From positions 1 through 54,800 of the forward strand of contig CAKPVT010000005.1 of NCBI GenBank assembly GCA_934196125.1: a stretch of DNA of 54,800 bases. The letters run 5' to 3'. Position 1 is the first letter of the stretch; every line of letters starts with the position of its first letter. Origin of the DNA: an uncultured Streptococcus sp. (lineage in GTDB: Bacteria > Bacillota > Bacilli > Lactobacillales > Streptococcaceae). This document shows positions 1 through 8,147 of this stretch, in pieces. The translations under genes were made by a program, and so were the position numbers. The notes beneath the pieces are model-generated. The model worked only from the letters and a program-made list of their open reading frames with translations. It was not told the origin of the DNA and searched no databases.

Positions 1-27
1 TCTTCGTAACTCAATTTCATACAAAAA

Positions 28-75
28 CACCCCAAAAGTTAGATTTTTTCTGTCCAACTTTTGGGGTGCAGTTCA
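28..75. repeat. Perfect hairpin resembling insertion-sequence ends
   Basis: A 13-bp perfect inverted repeat (CACCCCAAAAGTT and its complement, 15-base spacer) is visible at 28-40 and 56-68. Read on the minus strand, the right arm and its flank start TGAACTGCACCCCAAAAG, which I recall as the terminal repeat type of streptococcal IS3-family elements; no transposase lies next to it. There is no U-run directly behind the stem, so it is a poor terminator. It could be a fused IS-end scar or a conserved intergenic hairpin; the IS assignment is from memory. Confidence 0.4.
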
Positions 76-102
76 CTTTTTAGTCTTGTTTTAATACCCT
101 AT

Positions 103-148
103 ATCGCCTTATTAGCTAATGCTTTTTAGCTAGTAGGGCGATTTTTTT
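103..148 (+). terminator. Rho-independent terminator of a gene left of the window
   Basis: A 16-bp stem with two G-T wobbles (103-118 pairing with 127-142) is followed by seven T. It ends transcription from whatever gene precedes the window and insulates the malQ promoter that begins at 171. Confidence 0.75.
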
Positions 149-170
149 GTAAAAATTTTTAAGAAAATAG

Positions 171-199
171 TTGACTTACGCAAACGATTTCGTTATAAA
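171..199 (+). promoter_or_regulatory. malQ-malP promoter with MalR-type operator
   Basis: TTGACT (171-176) and TATAAA (194-199) are separated by 17 bases. The spacer carries ACGCAAACGATTTCGT (178-193), an imperfect palindrome of the LacI-family type and close to the streptococcal MalR operator ACGCAAACGTTTGCGT. Placement between -35 and -10 implies repression by steric block and relief by maltose or maltodextrin. The operator is intact although both downstream genes are damaged. Confidence 0.75.
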
Positions 200-235
200 T
201 TGCAGTGTGAAGATAGTTGATAAATGAGAAAACGT

Positions 236-1739
236 ATGAAAAAACGTGCAAGTGGGGTATTGATGCATATCACATCGCTACCTGGAAAGCAAGGGGGTGG
301 GAACATTCGGACAAGGAGCCTATGACTTTGTTGATTTCTTAGTTGAAACTGACCAAACATACTGGCAAATTTTACCACTAACAACGACAAGTTATGGTGA
401 TTCTCCTTATCAATCGTTCTCAGCTACTGCGGGGAATACGTATCTGATTGACCTTGAACTCCTTAGTGAACAAGGTTACCTTGATAAAAAAGATTTTGAA
501 ACCGTTAATTTTGGTGATGATTTAGAGTCTGTTGATTACGCTCGTATTTTTGAGTTGCGCCGTCCTATTTTGGAAAAAGCCGTCAAAACCTTCTTGAGCC
601 AAAAGGAAAATGTTGAAGCCTTAGCTGAATTTGAAAAAGATACTAGCTGGCTCCAAGATTTTGCAGATTTCATGGCAATTAAAGAATTTTTTGATAACAA
701 AGCTCTACAAGAATGGGATGATAAAGCGGTTGTTAGACGAGAAGAAAAAGCTCTTGAAACTTACCGTGCTAAATTAAAAGACGCTATTCTTTACCATAAA
801 GTCACTCAATATTTCTTCTATCAACAATGGGCTAAGCTCAAAGCTTATGCTAATGAAAATGGGATTGAAATTATTGGTGATATGCCAATTTACGTTTCAG
901 CTGATAGTGTTGAAGTGTGGACAATGCCTGATCTGTTCAAAGTAGATAGTGATAAAAATCCACTTTGCATTGCTGGTGTTCCTGCGGATGAATTCAGCGA
1001 TGATGGTCAGCTTTGGGGAAATCCAATTTATGATTGGAAAAACCATGCTAAGACGAATTATGCTTGGTGGGTTTACCGTATTCAAGAAGGCTTCAAATTG
1101 TATGACCTTCTTCGTATTGACCATTTCAAAGGCTTCTCAGATTATTGGGAAATCCGTGGGGATTACAAGACAGCGAATGATGGTAGTTGGCAACCTGGTC
1201 CAAGACGTGCTTTGTTTGATGTTGTACGTGACGAACTTGGCGAACTTCCTATTATTGCAGAAAACCTCGGTTATATTGATGCCAAAGCCGAGCAATTGTT
1301 AACTGACACTGCTTTCCCAGGTATGAAGATTCTTGAATTTGGTTTCTACTATACAGAAGGTAAGAGTATCGATGCTCCGCATAACTGCAATAAAAATAGC
1401 GTTGCTTACAATGGCACACATGATAATAAAGTTATCAACGGTTGGTATGACAACTTGACTGACGAGCAAAAAGCGTTTGTGAATGCTTACACTCACCGTA
1501 GTGACGATGAACCGATTGCACAAGCTATGCTTCGGACATTGTTTGCGACGGCTAGTGATGTTGCGATTGCGACAATGCAAGATCTACTTGATAAACCAGC
1601 TGATAGCCGCATGAATATTCCAAATACTGTTGGTGGCAACTGGCAATGACGTATGTTAAAAGAAGATTTGACAGATGAACGCAAAGCTTTCTTGAAAGAC
1701 ATCACAGCACTTTATTGCCGCAAAAATACATTAAAATAA
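236..1739 (+). pseudogene. malQ: 4-alpha-glucanotransferase (amylomaltase), frameshifted and with a premature stop
   Basis: GH77 amylomaltase, which moves glucan segments between maltodextrins in the cytoplasm. Its start ATG opens MKKRASGVLMHITSLPG, the normal N-terminus, but a run of five G (293-297), where four would keep frame, shifts reading so that LPGKQG no longer joins GTFGQGAYDF. The rest of the domain is present, including DMPIYV, LRIDHFKGFSDYW (nucleophile Asp), IIAENLG and NGTHDN. A TGA at 1647-1649 replaces the expected TGG, because the same frame goes on as RMLKEDLTDERKAFLKDIT to a TAA at 1737-1739. Full span is about 500 codons, the family length. A product starting at an internal GTG (297) would lack the N-terminal strand. 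Sequencing error could explain the indel but less easily the substitution. Confidence 0.92.
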
Positions 1740-1760
1740 AAAAGAAAAAGAGATATTATA

Positions 1761-4026
1761 ATGACAACTAAATTTACAGATTACGTAACTTCGAAAGGCC
1801 AAAAACTTGCCGAATTGAGCAATTGAAGATATCTATGTAGCACTTTTGCACTACGTTAAAGAATTAGCTGCTGAAAAAAACAAAAATACAGCTAAACGCA
1901 AAGTTTACTACATTTCTGCTGAATTTCTTATTGGTAAACTTTTGTCAAACAACTTGATTAACCTTGGTATCTATAAAGATGTTAAAGCTGAACTAGCTAC
2001 AGCAGGTAAATCAATCGCAGAAGTAGAAGATGTTGAACTTGAACCATCTCTTGGTAACGGTGGACTTGGTCGTTTGGCATCATGTTTCATCGATTCAATG
2101 TCAACACTTGGTATCAACGGTGAAGGTGTTGGTCTTAACTATCACTGCGGACTTTTCAAACAAGTTTTCGTTGATAACCAACAAGAAGCGGAAGCTAACT
2201 ACTGGATTGAAAAAGATTCATGGCTTGTTCCAACTGATATCAGTTATGATGTGCCATTTAAAGATTTCACACTTAAATCTCGTCTTGACCGTATCGATGT
2301 TTTGGGTTATAAACGTGACACTAAAAACTATTTGAACTTGTTTGATATTGACGGTCTTGATTATGGTTTGATTCATGACGGTATTTCATTTGATAAGACG
2401 GAAATCAAGAAAAACTTGACACTCTTCCTTTACCCAGATGATTCAGATAAAAACGGTGAATTGCTTCGTATTTACCAACAATATTTCAAGGTTTCAAATG
2501 CGGCACAGTTATTGATTGATGAAGCTATCGAACGTGGGTCAAACTTGCATGACTTGGCTGATTATGCTTATGTGCAAATCAATGATACTCACCCATCAAT
2601 GGTCATTCCAGAACTTATCCGTCTTTTGACTGAAAAACATGACATTGACTTTGACGAAGCTGTTTCAATCGTGAAAAATATGGTTGGTTACACTAACCAC
2701 ACTATCTTGGCAGAAGCACTTGAAAAATGGCCTCTTGACTACCTTAACGAAGTTGTTCCTCATTTGGTAACAATCATTGAAAAATTGAATACATTGATTG
2801 CTAGCGAATACTCTGACTCAGCTGTTCAGATCATTGACGAAGCTGACCGTGTTCACATGGCACATATGGATATTCATTTCTCAACATCTGTCAATGGGGT
2901 AGCTGCGCTTCACACTGAAATCCTTAAAAACAGTGAGTTGAAACCGTTCTATGATATTTATCCTGAAAAATTTAACAACAAAACAAACGGTATCACATTC
3001 CGTCGCTGGCTTGAATTTGCTAACCAAGATTTGGCTGACTATATCAAAGAACTTATCGGCGATGACTACTTGACTGATGCGACTAAGCTTGAAAAATTAC
3101 TTGCTTTTGCTGATGATGAAGCTGTTCATGCTAAATTGGCTGAAATCAAGCACAATAATAAACTTGCTCTTAAACGTTACCTCAAAGAAAATAAAGGTAT
3201 TGAACTTGACGAAAACTCAATTATTGATACACAAATCAAACGTTTCCACGAGTACAAACGTCAACAAATGAATGCTCTTTATGTCATTCATAAATACCTT
3301 GAAATCAAACGTGGTAACTTGCCAGAACGTAAGATTACTGTTATCTTTGGTGGTAAAGCAGCACCTGCTTACGTCATTGCCCAAGATATCACTCACTTGC
3401 TTCTTTGCTTGTCAGAAGTGATTAACAATGACCCAGAAGTTAACCAATATCTAAATGTTCACTTGGTTGAAAACTATAACGTTACCGTTGCTGAACACTT
3501 AATTCCTGCGACAGATATTTCTGAACAAATCTCTCTTGCATCAAAAGAAGCTTCAGGTACTGGTAACATGAAATTCATGCTCAACGGTGCACTGACTCTT
3601 GGTACAATGGACAGTGCCAATGTTGAAATTGCTGAATTAGCAGAAATGGATAATATTTATACATTTGGTAAAGATTCTGATACTATCATTGACCTTTATG
3701 CAACGGAAGGTTATGTATCAACTGATTACTATGAAAATGCCCCAATTATCAAAGAAGCTGTTGACTTCATCGTTAGTGATGAATTAGTGAAACATGCTAA
3801 CGCAGAACGTCTTGAGCGTCTTTACAATGAATTGATTAACAAAGACTGGTTCATGACTTTGATTGACCTTAAAGAATACATTGCTGTTAAAGAACAAATG
3901 CTTGCTGATTACGAAGACCAAAAAGTTTGGATGACAAAAGTCGTTAAAAATATTGCCAAAGCTGGTTTCTTCTCATCAGACCGTACAATTGAACAATACA
4001 ACGACGAAATCTGGCACAGCAACTAA
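1761..4026 (+). pseudogene. malP: Maltodextrin/glycogen phosphorylase with an N-terminal frameshift
   Basis: GT35 phosphorylase that releases glucose-1-phosphate from maltodextrins and is the normal partner of MalQ in this operon. The true start lies 21 bases after malQ and reads MTTKFTDYVTSKGQKLAELS. An extra T at 1823-1824 then puts a TGA in frame after codon 21. Removing it restores NEDIYVALLHYVKE and an open frame to the stop, 755 codons in all. The remaining 726 codons are intact and hold ISAEFLIGK, EPSLGNGGLGRLASCF and the pyridoxal-phosphate site SKEASGTGNMKFMLNGALT. Re-initiation at TTG 1846 is conceivable but has no clear ribosome site. With malQ also damaged, maltodextrin use through this operon is probably lost if the sequence is correct. 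Confidence 0.88.
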
Positions 4027-4052
4027 GACAATAACGCGCAATGTGAAAATAC

Positions 4053-4077
4053 AAAAGGCTGAGAAATCAGCCTTTTT
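4053..4077 (+). terminator. Terminator of the malQ-malP operon
   Basis: AAAAGGCTGA (4053-4062) pairs perfectly with TCAGCCTTTT (4067-4076) around a GAAA tetraloop, and the stem runs into five T. Confidence 0.9.
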
Positions 4078-4192
4078 GCTATTTTATACAGAAATAATGT
4101 AAAAATATTGAATTTTTATAAAAATATAGGTTAACGAATGCATAAAAATTAAATAAAATGTATTTATATCAAAAAGAAAAGAGAAAATGATT

Positions 4193-4873
4193 ATGAAGAT
4201 AAGTAAATTATTTAGTGGTTTAGCAGTAGTGGCGGCTTCGCTTTTCCTATTGTCAGCTTGTGGTTCTAGCAGTTCAGAAGATACATCAGTATCAGATATC
4301 AAAGACAAAGGAACACTTGTTGTTGCGTTGAACCCAGAGTTCGCACCGTTTGAATTTACAACACTAATTGATGGCAAAGATACTCTTGTTGGTGCCGATA
4401 TTGAATTGGGAAATGCTATCGCTGATGCTCTTGGTGTTGATACAGATTTTTCGGTAATGTCATTTAACAATGTATTGGCTTCGGTTACTTCTGGAAAAGC
4501 AGTTGGTGCGCAAAAAGGTTCAATTCAAGAAAACATTGCGAAAGACCAATTGCCAGATTTGAACCTTGTTTCCTTAACATCAAACGGCGAAATGATTAAT
4601 GAATTGAAAAATAATCAGCTTCAAGCAGTTGTTTTGGAGAAAGCTATTGCCGAAGGCTATGTTTCACAAAATGACGATTTGATGATTGCAGATATGACCT
4701 TAGAATCAAGTGATACAGATGCTTACGCTGTCGCATTTGCGAAAGGAACAGATCAAGACTTAATCGATACCGTCAATGACGTTATCAAAAAAGCCAAAGA
4801 TTCTGGTGATTTTGATGCTTGGCTTGAAAAAGCAGCGACTTACACACAAAGTAGTTCAAGTTCAGATGAATAA
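4193..4873 (+). CDS. Amino-acid ABC transporter binding lipoprotein with an internal deletion
   Basis: Family 3 extracellular solute-binding lipoprotein, 226 residues, with lipobox LSAC near residue 22 and a Ser-rich linker. The first lobe (GTLVVALNPEFAPFEF, GADIELGNAIADALG) matches the paralog at 6187 closely. After VTSGKA (residue about 102) the frame jumps straight to VGAQKGSIQEN, skipping about 50 residues that in the paralog carry the AISGLSYTEERA ligand-binding segment and the hinge. The deletion keeps frame, so a protein may be made but should not bind ligand. No permease or ATPase gene is adjacent. I chose ATG 4193 over ATG 4187 because MKISKLF aligns with the paralog start. It may be treated as a pseudogene. 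Confidence 0.85.
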   Translation: MKISKLFSGLAVVAASLFLLSACGSSSSEDTSVSDIKDKGTLVVALNPEFAPFEFTTLIDGKDTLVGADIELGNAIADALGVDTDFSVMSFNNVLASVTSGKAVGAQKGSIQENIAKDQLPDLNLVSLTSNGEMINELKNNQLQAVVLEKAIAEGYVSQNDDLMIADMTLESSDTDAYAVAFAKGTDQDLIDTVNDVIKKAKDSGDFDAWLEKAATYTQSSSSSDE

Positions 4874-4880
4874 TGTCGAG

Positions 4881-4907
4881 ACTGAGAGCTTTTCACTCTC
4901 AGTTTTT
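4881..4907 (+). terminator. Terminator after the deleted binding-protein gene
   Basis: ACTGAGAG (4881-4888) pairs with CTCTCAGT (4896-4903), followed by five T. Confidence 0.8.
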
Positions 4908-4958
4908 ATGTCATCATGGTAAAATGATGATAGTAATAGAAAGTCCGTGAGGTTTGAG

Positions 4959-6071
4959 ATGAAATTACCGCGTTTTGGCGTTGAAGAATGGCTTAATGTT
5001 CATGAAAAGGAAGCAATCTATGATATTGCAGGCGTTTCAATTGATGCGCTGACTTTGCAAGAATTATTTAACTTGGCTGGTGTTTCGCAAGAAGAGTTTT
5101 ACCAAGAATTACTAACTAAAAAGTTAAATTATGGTTGGATTGAAGGCTCACCTGAATTTAAAAAGGCAGTTAGTAATCTATATCATTCGGTAACAGAAAG
5201 TCAGATTCTTCAGACCAATGGAGCAACGGGAGCGAATATGTTGGTTTTATATGGATTGATTGAACTAAAAGACCATGTGATTTCTATCTATCCGACTTAC
5301 CAGCAGTTGTATGATATTCCAAAATCATTGGGAGCTGAAGTTGACCTTTGGCAAGTCAAAGAGGAAAATAATTGGTTGCCTGATTTAGATGAGTTGCGTC
5401 AGCTAATTCGCCCAAATACCAAAATGATTTGCATTAATAATGCCAACAATCCAACGGGAGCTGTTATGGACGATGAGTATTTGCAAGAGTTAGTTGCGAT
5501 TGCGAAATCGTGTGGGGCTTATGTTTTGGCAGATGAGGTTTATCGTCCGTTTACGACTAAAAAAGTTTCTTCTATTATAGATTTGTACGATAAGGGAATC
5601 TCGGTTAATAGTCTCTCAAAAACATTTTCACTACCTGGTATTCGTGTCGGCTGGGTAGTAGCTTGTGATGAGATAACTGATATTTTACGAGATTATCGGG
5701 ATTACACCATGATTTGTGCGGGCGTCTTTGATGATATGATAGCCAGTTTAGCACTTGAGCATAAAGAAGCTATTTTGGCACGAAATCATCATATTATCAG
5801 AGAAAATTTGGCAATTCTTGATCAATGGATTGCCTCAGAACCTAAAGCGTCTTACATTCGTCCTGCAGAAGTACCGACATCTTTTGTTAAACTTGACGTT
5901 AATGTTCCAATCGAAACATTTTGCTTAACGTTATTGCAAAAATATGGTGTTTTATTGGTTCCAGGAAATCGTTTTGATAGAGAAGGTTATGTTCGTTTAG
6001 GCTATTCTTGCCAGCAAGAAACACTAAAACAAGGCTTGCAGTTATTATCGGCATGTTTGAAAGAATTTTAA
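4959..6071 (+). CDS. PLP-dependent class I/II aminotransferase
   Basis: Fold-type I aminotransferase of 370 residues, probably acting on an amino acid in the cytoplasm; the substrate cannot be read from sequence. Visible motifs are NGATGANMLVLYGL (cofactor phosphate loop), NNANNPTGAVM, LADEVYRPF (Asp and Tyr contacts) and SLSKTFSLPGIRVGW with the Schiff-base Lys. A Shine-Dalgarno GTGAGG (4947-4952) sits six bases before the ATG, which rules out the GTG inside it as start. It lies between two paralogous amino-acid-binding lipoproteins but has its own terminator-bounded unit, so any shared role in amino-acid uptake and turnover is inference. Confidence 0.88.
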   Translation: MKLPRFGVEEWLNVHEKEAIYDIAGVSIDALTLQELFNLAGVSQEEFYQELLTKKLNYGWIEGSPEFKKAVSNLYHSVTESQILQTNGATGANMLVLYGLIELKDHVISIYPTYQQLYDIPKSLGAEVDLWQVKEENNWLPDLDELRQLIRPNTKMICINNANNPTGAVMDDEYLQELVAIAKSCGAYVLADEVYRPFTTKKVSSIIDLYDKGISVNSLSKTFSLPGIRVGWVVACDEITDILRDYRDYTMICAGVFDDMIASLALEHKEAILARNHHIIRENLAILDQWIASEPKASYIRPAEVPTSFVKLDVNVPIETFCLTLLQKYGVLLVPGNRFDREGYVRLGYSCQQETLKQGLQLLSACLKEF

Positions 6072-6126
6072 GGAAATCTTGTAAAATACAACCGACTGAC
6101 AAATTGAATTTTTATTCAAAAACTTG

Positions 6127-6155
6127 TTGACGTACTGCAAAAAAATAGCTAAAAT
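6127..6155 (+). promoter_or_regulatory. Promoter of the second binding-protein gene
   Basis: TTGACG (6127-6132) and TAAAAT (6150-6155) with 17-base spacing, about 30 bases before the start codon. Confidence 0.7.
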
Positions 6156-6186
6156 AGAGATAAGTTTAAGAGAAAAGAGAATAAAT

Positions 6187-7008
6187 ATGAAAATCAAAAA
6201 AATATTTTTAGGGGTTCTTGCGCTTATTTCTGTGCTGACTTTAGCTGCTTGTGGCTCGTCATCAAATGAAAATTTACAAGAAAAAATTGTCAAAAAAGGG
6301 AAATTAGTTGTGGCTATCAGTCCAGACTACGCCCCGTTTGAGTTCAAGGCTTTGGTTGATGGCAAAGATACCATTGTTGGTGCTGATGTGGAATTGGCGC
6401 AAGCTATTGCTGATGAACTTGGTGTCGAATTAGAACTATCATCAATGAGTTTTGACAATGTTCTTTCAAGTCTTCAAACAGGAAAAGCTGACATGGCAAT
6501 CTCTGGTTTGTCTTATACTGAAGAACGTGCCAAAGTGTATGACTTTTCAGATGCCTATTATGAGACTGAAAATGCTATCTTAGTTAAAGCAAGTGATGTT
6601 GATACCTACACATCAGTTGATAGTTTGTCAGGCTTAAAAGTGGCAGTTCAAAAAGGAACGATTGAAGAAAATTTGGCAAAAAAACAACTATTAGATTCTA
6701 ACATTGTTTCGTTAACAGCTATGGGTGAAGCTATTAATGAATTAAAATCTGGTCAAGTTCAAGCTGTCGATTTGGAAAAACCAGTCGCAGAAGGTTACCT
6801 TTCGCAAAATTCTGACTTAGCTCTAGCAAGCTTTGCTCTTGAAACAGGCGAAGGTGATGCCAAAGCAGTAGCTATGCCAAAAGATAGCGGTGAATTGGTA
6901 AAAACGGTTAACAAAGTCATCAAAAAATTAGCCAAAGAAGATAAATACAAACAATTCATTTCAGACGCAGCACAACTTACAGGCGATGCGGTTGATGAAG
7001 ATGAATAA
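6187..7008 (+). CDS. Amino-acid ABC transporter substrate-binding lipoprotein
   Basis: Family 3 solute-binding protein, 273 residues, anchored outside the membrane by the lipobox LAAC (about residue 20). Both lobes are complete: KLVVAISPDYAPFEF, GADVELAQAIADELGV, AISGLSYTEERAKVYDFS (ligand site), KVAVQKGTIEENLAKK and AVDLEKPVAEGY. It resembles glutamine or polar amino-acid receptors. There is no permease or ATPase beside it, so it is an orphan receptor that must use a transporter encoded elsewhere. The start is set by AAGAGA seven bases upstream of an ATG that opens MKIKKIFLG. It is the intact paralog of the 4193 gene. Confidence 0.9.
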   Translation: MKIKKIFLGVLALISVLTLAACGSSSNENLQEKIVKKGKLVVAISPDYAPFEFKALVDGKDTIVGADVELAQAIADELGVELELSSMSFDNVLSSLQTGKADMAISGLSYTEERAKVYDFSDAYYETENAILVKASDVDTYTSVDSLSGLKVAVQKGTIEENLAKKQLLDSNIVSLTAMGEAINELKSGQVQAVDLEKPVAEGYLSQNSDLALASFALETGEGDAKAVAMPKDSGELVKTVNKVIKKLAKEDKYKQFISDAAQLTGDAVDEDE

Positions 7009-7029
7009 AATAAAAGAGGCTGGGACAAA

Positions 7030-7101
7030 ATGATATACTCCCCTTATAGTTTCTAGTGAATTTTTGTTTTTTCACTGTCTACTATATGGGGAGTATATCA
7101 T
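7030..7101. repeat. 72-base long imperfect palindrome
   Basis: Left arm 7030-7049 and right arm 7082-7101 pair over 20 positions with one mismatch, beginning ATGATATACTCCCC. An inner stem AGTGAA/TTCACT (7055-7060 with 7071-7076) makes an elongated hairpin. It is preceded by GAGGCTGGGACAAAA (7016-7030), a motif I recall from many streptococcal intergenic hairpins but here without its complementary half. It may be a small mobile or dispersed repeat, or a two-way terminator; it has no coding capacity. Confidence 0.7.
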
Positions 7102-7108
7102 GTAAGGA

Positions 7109-7137
7109 TTGACTTTTTTTGATAAATTAGGTATCCT
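7109..7137 (+). promoter_or_regulatory. rpsU promoter
   Basis: TTGACT (7109-7114) and TATCCT (7132-7137) with 17-base spacing, just beyond the palindrome and 46 bases before rpsU. Confidence 0.7.
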
Positions 7138-7183
7138 AATAGAGAACGTGTAAATGTTACAATATCTTGAGGAGGTGAAACAC

Positions 7184-7360
7184 ATGTCAAAAACAGTAGT
7201 ACGTAAAAACGAATCACTTGACGATGCACTTCGTCGTTTCAAACGTTCTGTGACTAAAGCTGGGACTCTTCAAGAATCACGCAAGCGTGAATTCTACGAA
7301 AAACCTTCTGTAAAACGTAAACGCAAATCAGAAGCAGCTCGCAAACGTAAAAAATTCTAA
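7184..7360 (+). CDS. rpsU: 30S ribosomal protein S21
   Basis: Small basic protein of the 30S subunit platform, 58 residues, normal for Firmicutes. It starts [20 protein letters not shown] and ends in a Lys/Arg tail that contacts 16S rRNA. A strong GAGGAGGTGA site lies just before the ATG and excludes the upstream in-frame ATG at 7154. It is a single-gene unit with its own promoter and terminator; in other Firmicutes S21 often precedes dnaG, and here mscL lies between them on the other strand. Confidence 0.97.
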
Positions 7361-7377
7361 TTAAATTTAGATACAAG

Positions 7378-7403
7378 AAAAGAGGCGCCAAGCGTCTCTT
7401 TTT
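7378..7403. terminator. Bidirectional terminator between rpsU and mscL
   Basis: AAAAGAGGCGC (7378-7388) pairs with GCGTCTCTTTT (7392-7402) with one wobble. T-runs appear on both strands, so it can end rpsU and the convergent mscL. Confidence 0.85.
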
Positions 7404-7421
7404 ATGCTCTAGATTGAAAAA

Positions 7422-7799
7422 TTATTTTTCTTTCAACAAATCGCGGATTTCTGTAAGAAGTTCTTCTTGTGTAGGTGCTTCTTCTTTTTCCGCTTCATCT
7501 TGTTTTTTACCAAAAGCAGAAGCAACGTTAGCAGCTTTAACGATGAAGAAGAGGGTTGTACCAACAATTAGAAAATTAATAACAGCGCTTAAGAAACTAC
7601 CATAGGCAACACCATGCCAAGAAAGTTCTGCAATTTTTTCCACACCAGCTGCTTTCAAAGCAGGGGTAAGGAAAAGTGGAGTGATAACATCTTCAACAAG
7701 AGATGTTACAATAGCGTTGAAAGCTGCACCAATAACAACAGCGACAGCAAGGTCAAGGACATTTGCCTTGAACAAAAACTCTTTGAGTTCTTTAATCAT
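7422..7799 (-). CDS. mscL: Large-conductance mechanosensitive channel
   Basis: Homopentameric membrane channel that opens under hypo-osmotic shock to release solutes; 125 residues, typical length. The amphipathic N-terminus MIKELKEFLFKANVLDLAVAV precedes TM1 (VVIGAAFNAIVTSLV), a periplasm-side loop, TM2 (FLSAVINFLIVGTTLFFIV) and a charged cytoplasmic helix ending LLTEIRDLLKEK. An AGGAGG site lies just upstream on the minus strand. It stands alone between rpsU and dnaG. Confidence 0.96.
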   Translation of the reverse strand: MIKELKEFLFKANVLDLAVAVVIGAAFNAIVTSLVEDVITPLFLTPALKAAGVEKIAELSWHGVAYGSFLSAVINFLIVGTTLFFIVKAANVASAFGKKQDEAEKEEAPTQEELLTEIRDLLKEK

Positions 7800-8095
7800 A
7801 GAAAAACCTCCTAATTAAACGTTAACAGTATCATTATACCCAAAAAAACATACAAAAGGCAGCTATCTGCCTAAAAATGTGAATAAATCTAGTATTTATT
7901 TAGAGAAATATTCAAAAAATGCCATTCTTATTCATTAAACGTTAATACTGAGCTTTTCAAAAAATACTTTTTATATTGAAAATGATTCTATTGAGATTGA
8001 AAACGTCAAGAAACTAAAGCGAAAAAGGGAGGATTCAATTTCCTAAAAATCATTGCAACTATTCGGAGTTTTAGATTTACAAATGTTGCTCAGAA
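7800..8095. other. Intergenic region between divergent mscL and dnaG
   Basis: About 300 A+T-rich bases without a convincing gene. A minus-strand TATAAT (complement at 7833-7838) could be the mscL -10. The 12-mer ATTAAACGTTAA occurs twice, at 7814-7825 and 7934-7945, exactly 120 bases apart; it looks operator-like but no regulator can be named. An imperfect Fur-like stretch near 7975-7995 is too degenerate to call. Confidence 0.4.
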
Positions 8096-8104
8096 TGTTA
8101 TAAT
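8096..8104 (+). promoter_or_regulatory. Extended -10 promoter of dnaG-rpoD
   Basis: TGTTATAAT is a full extended -10. It overlaps an ATG at 8103 that would extend the dnaG frame, so that ATG cannot be the start of a transcript made here. Confidence 0.75.
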
Positions 8105-8147
8105 GAAATACAAAACTAAAATGGGCTTAGTGTGTGGAGGTGATCTT

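Noticed and set aside
4139..4186. Possible promoter before the truncated binding-protein gene
   Set aside because: A+T-rich words resemble a -10 but no pair of boxes has acceptable spacing.
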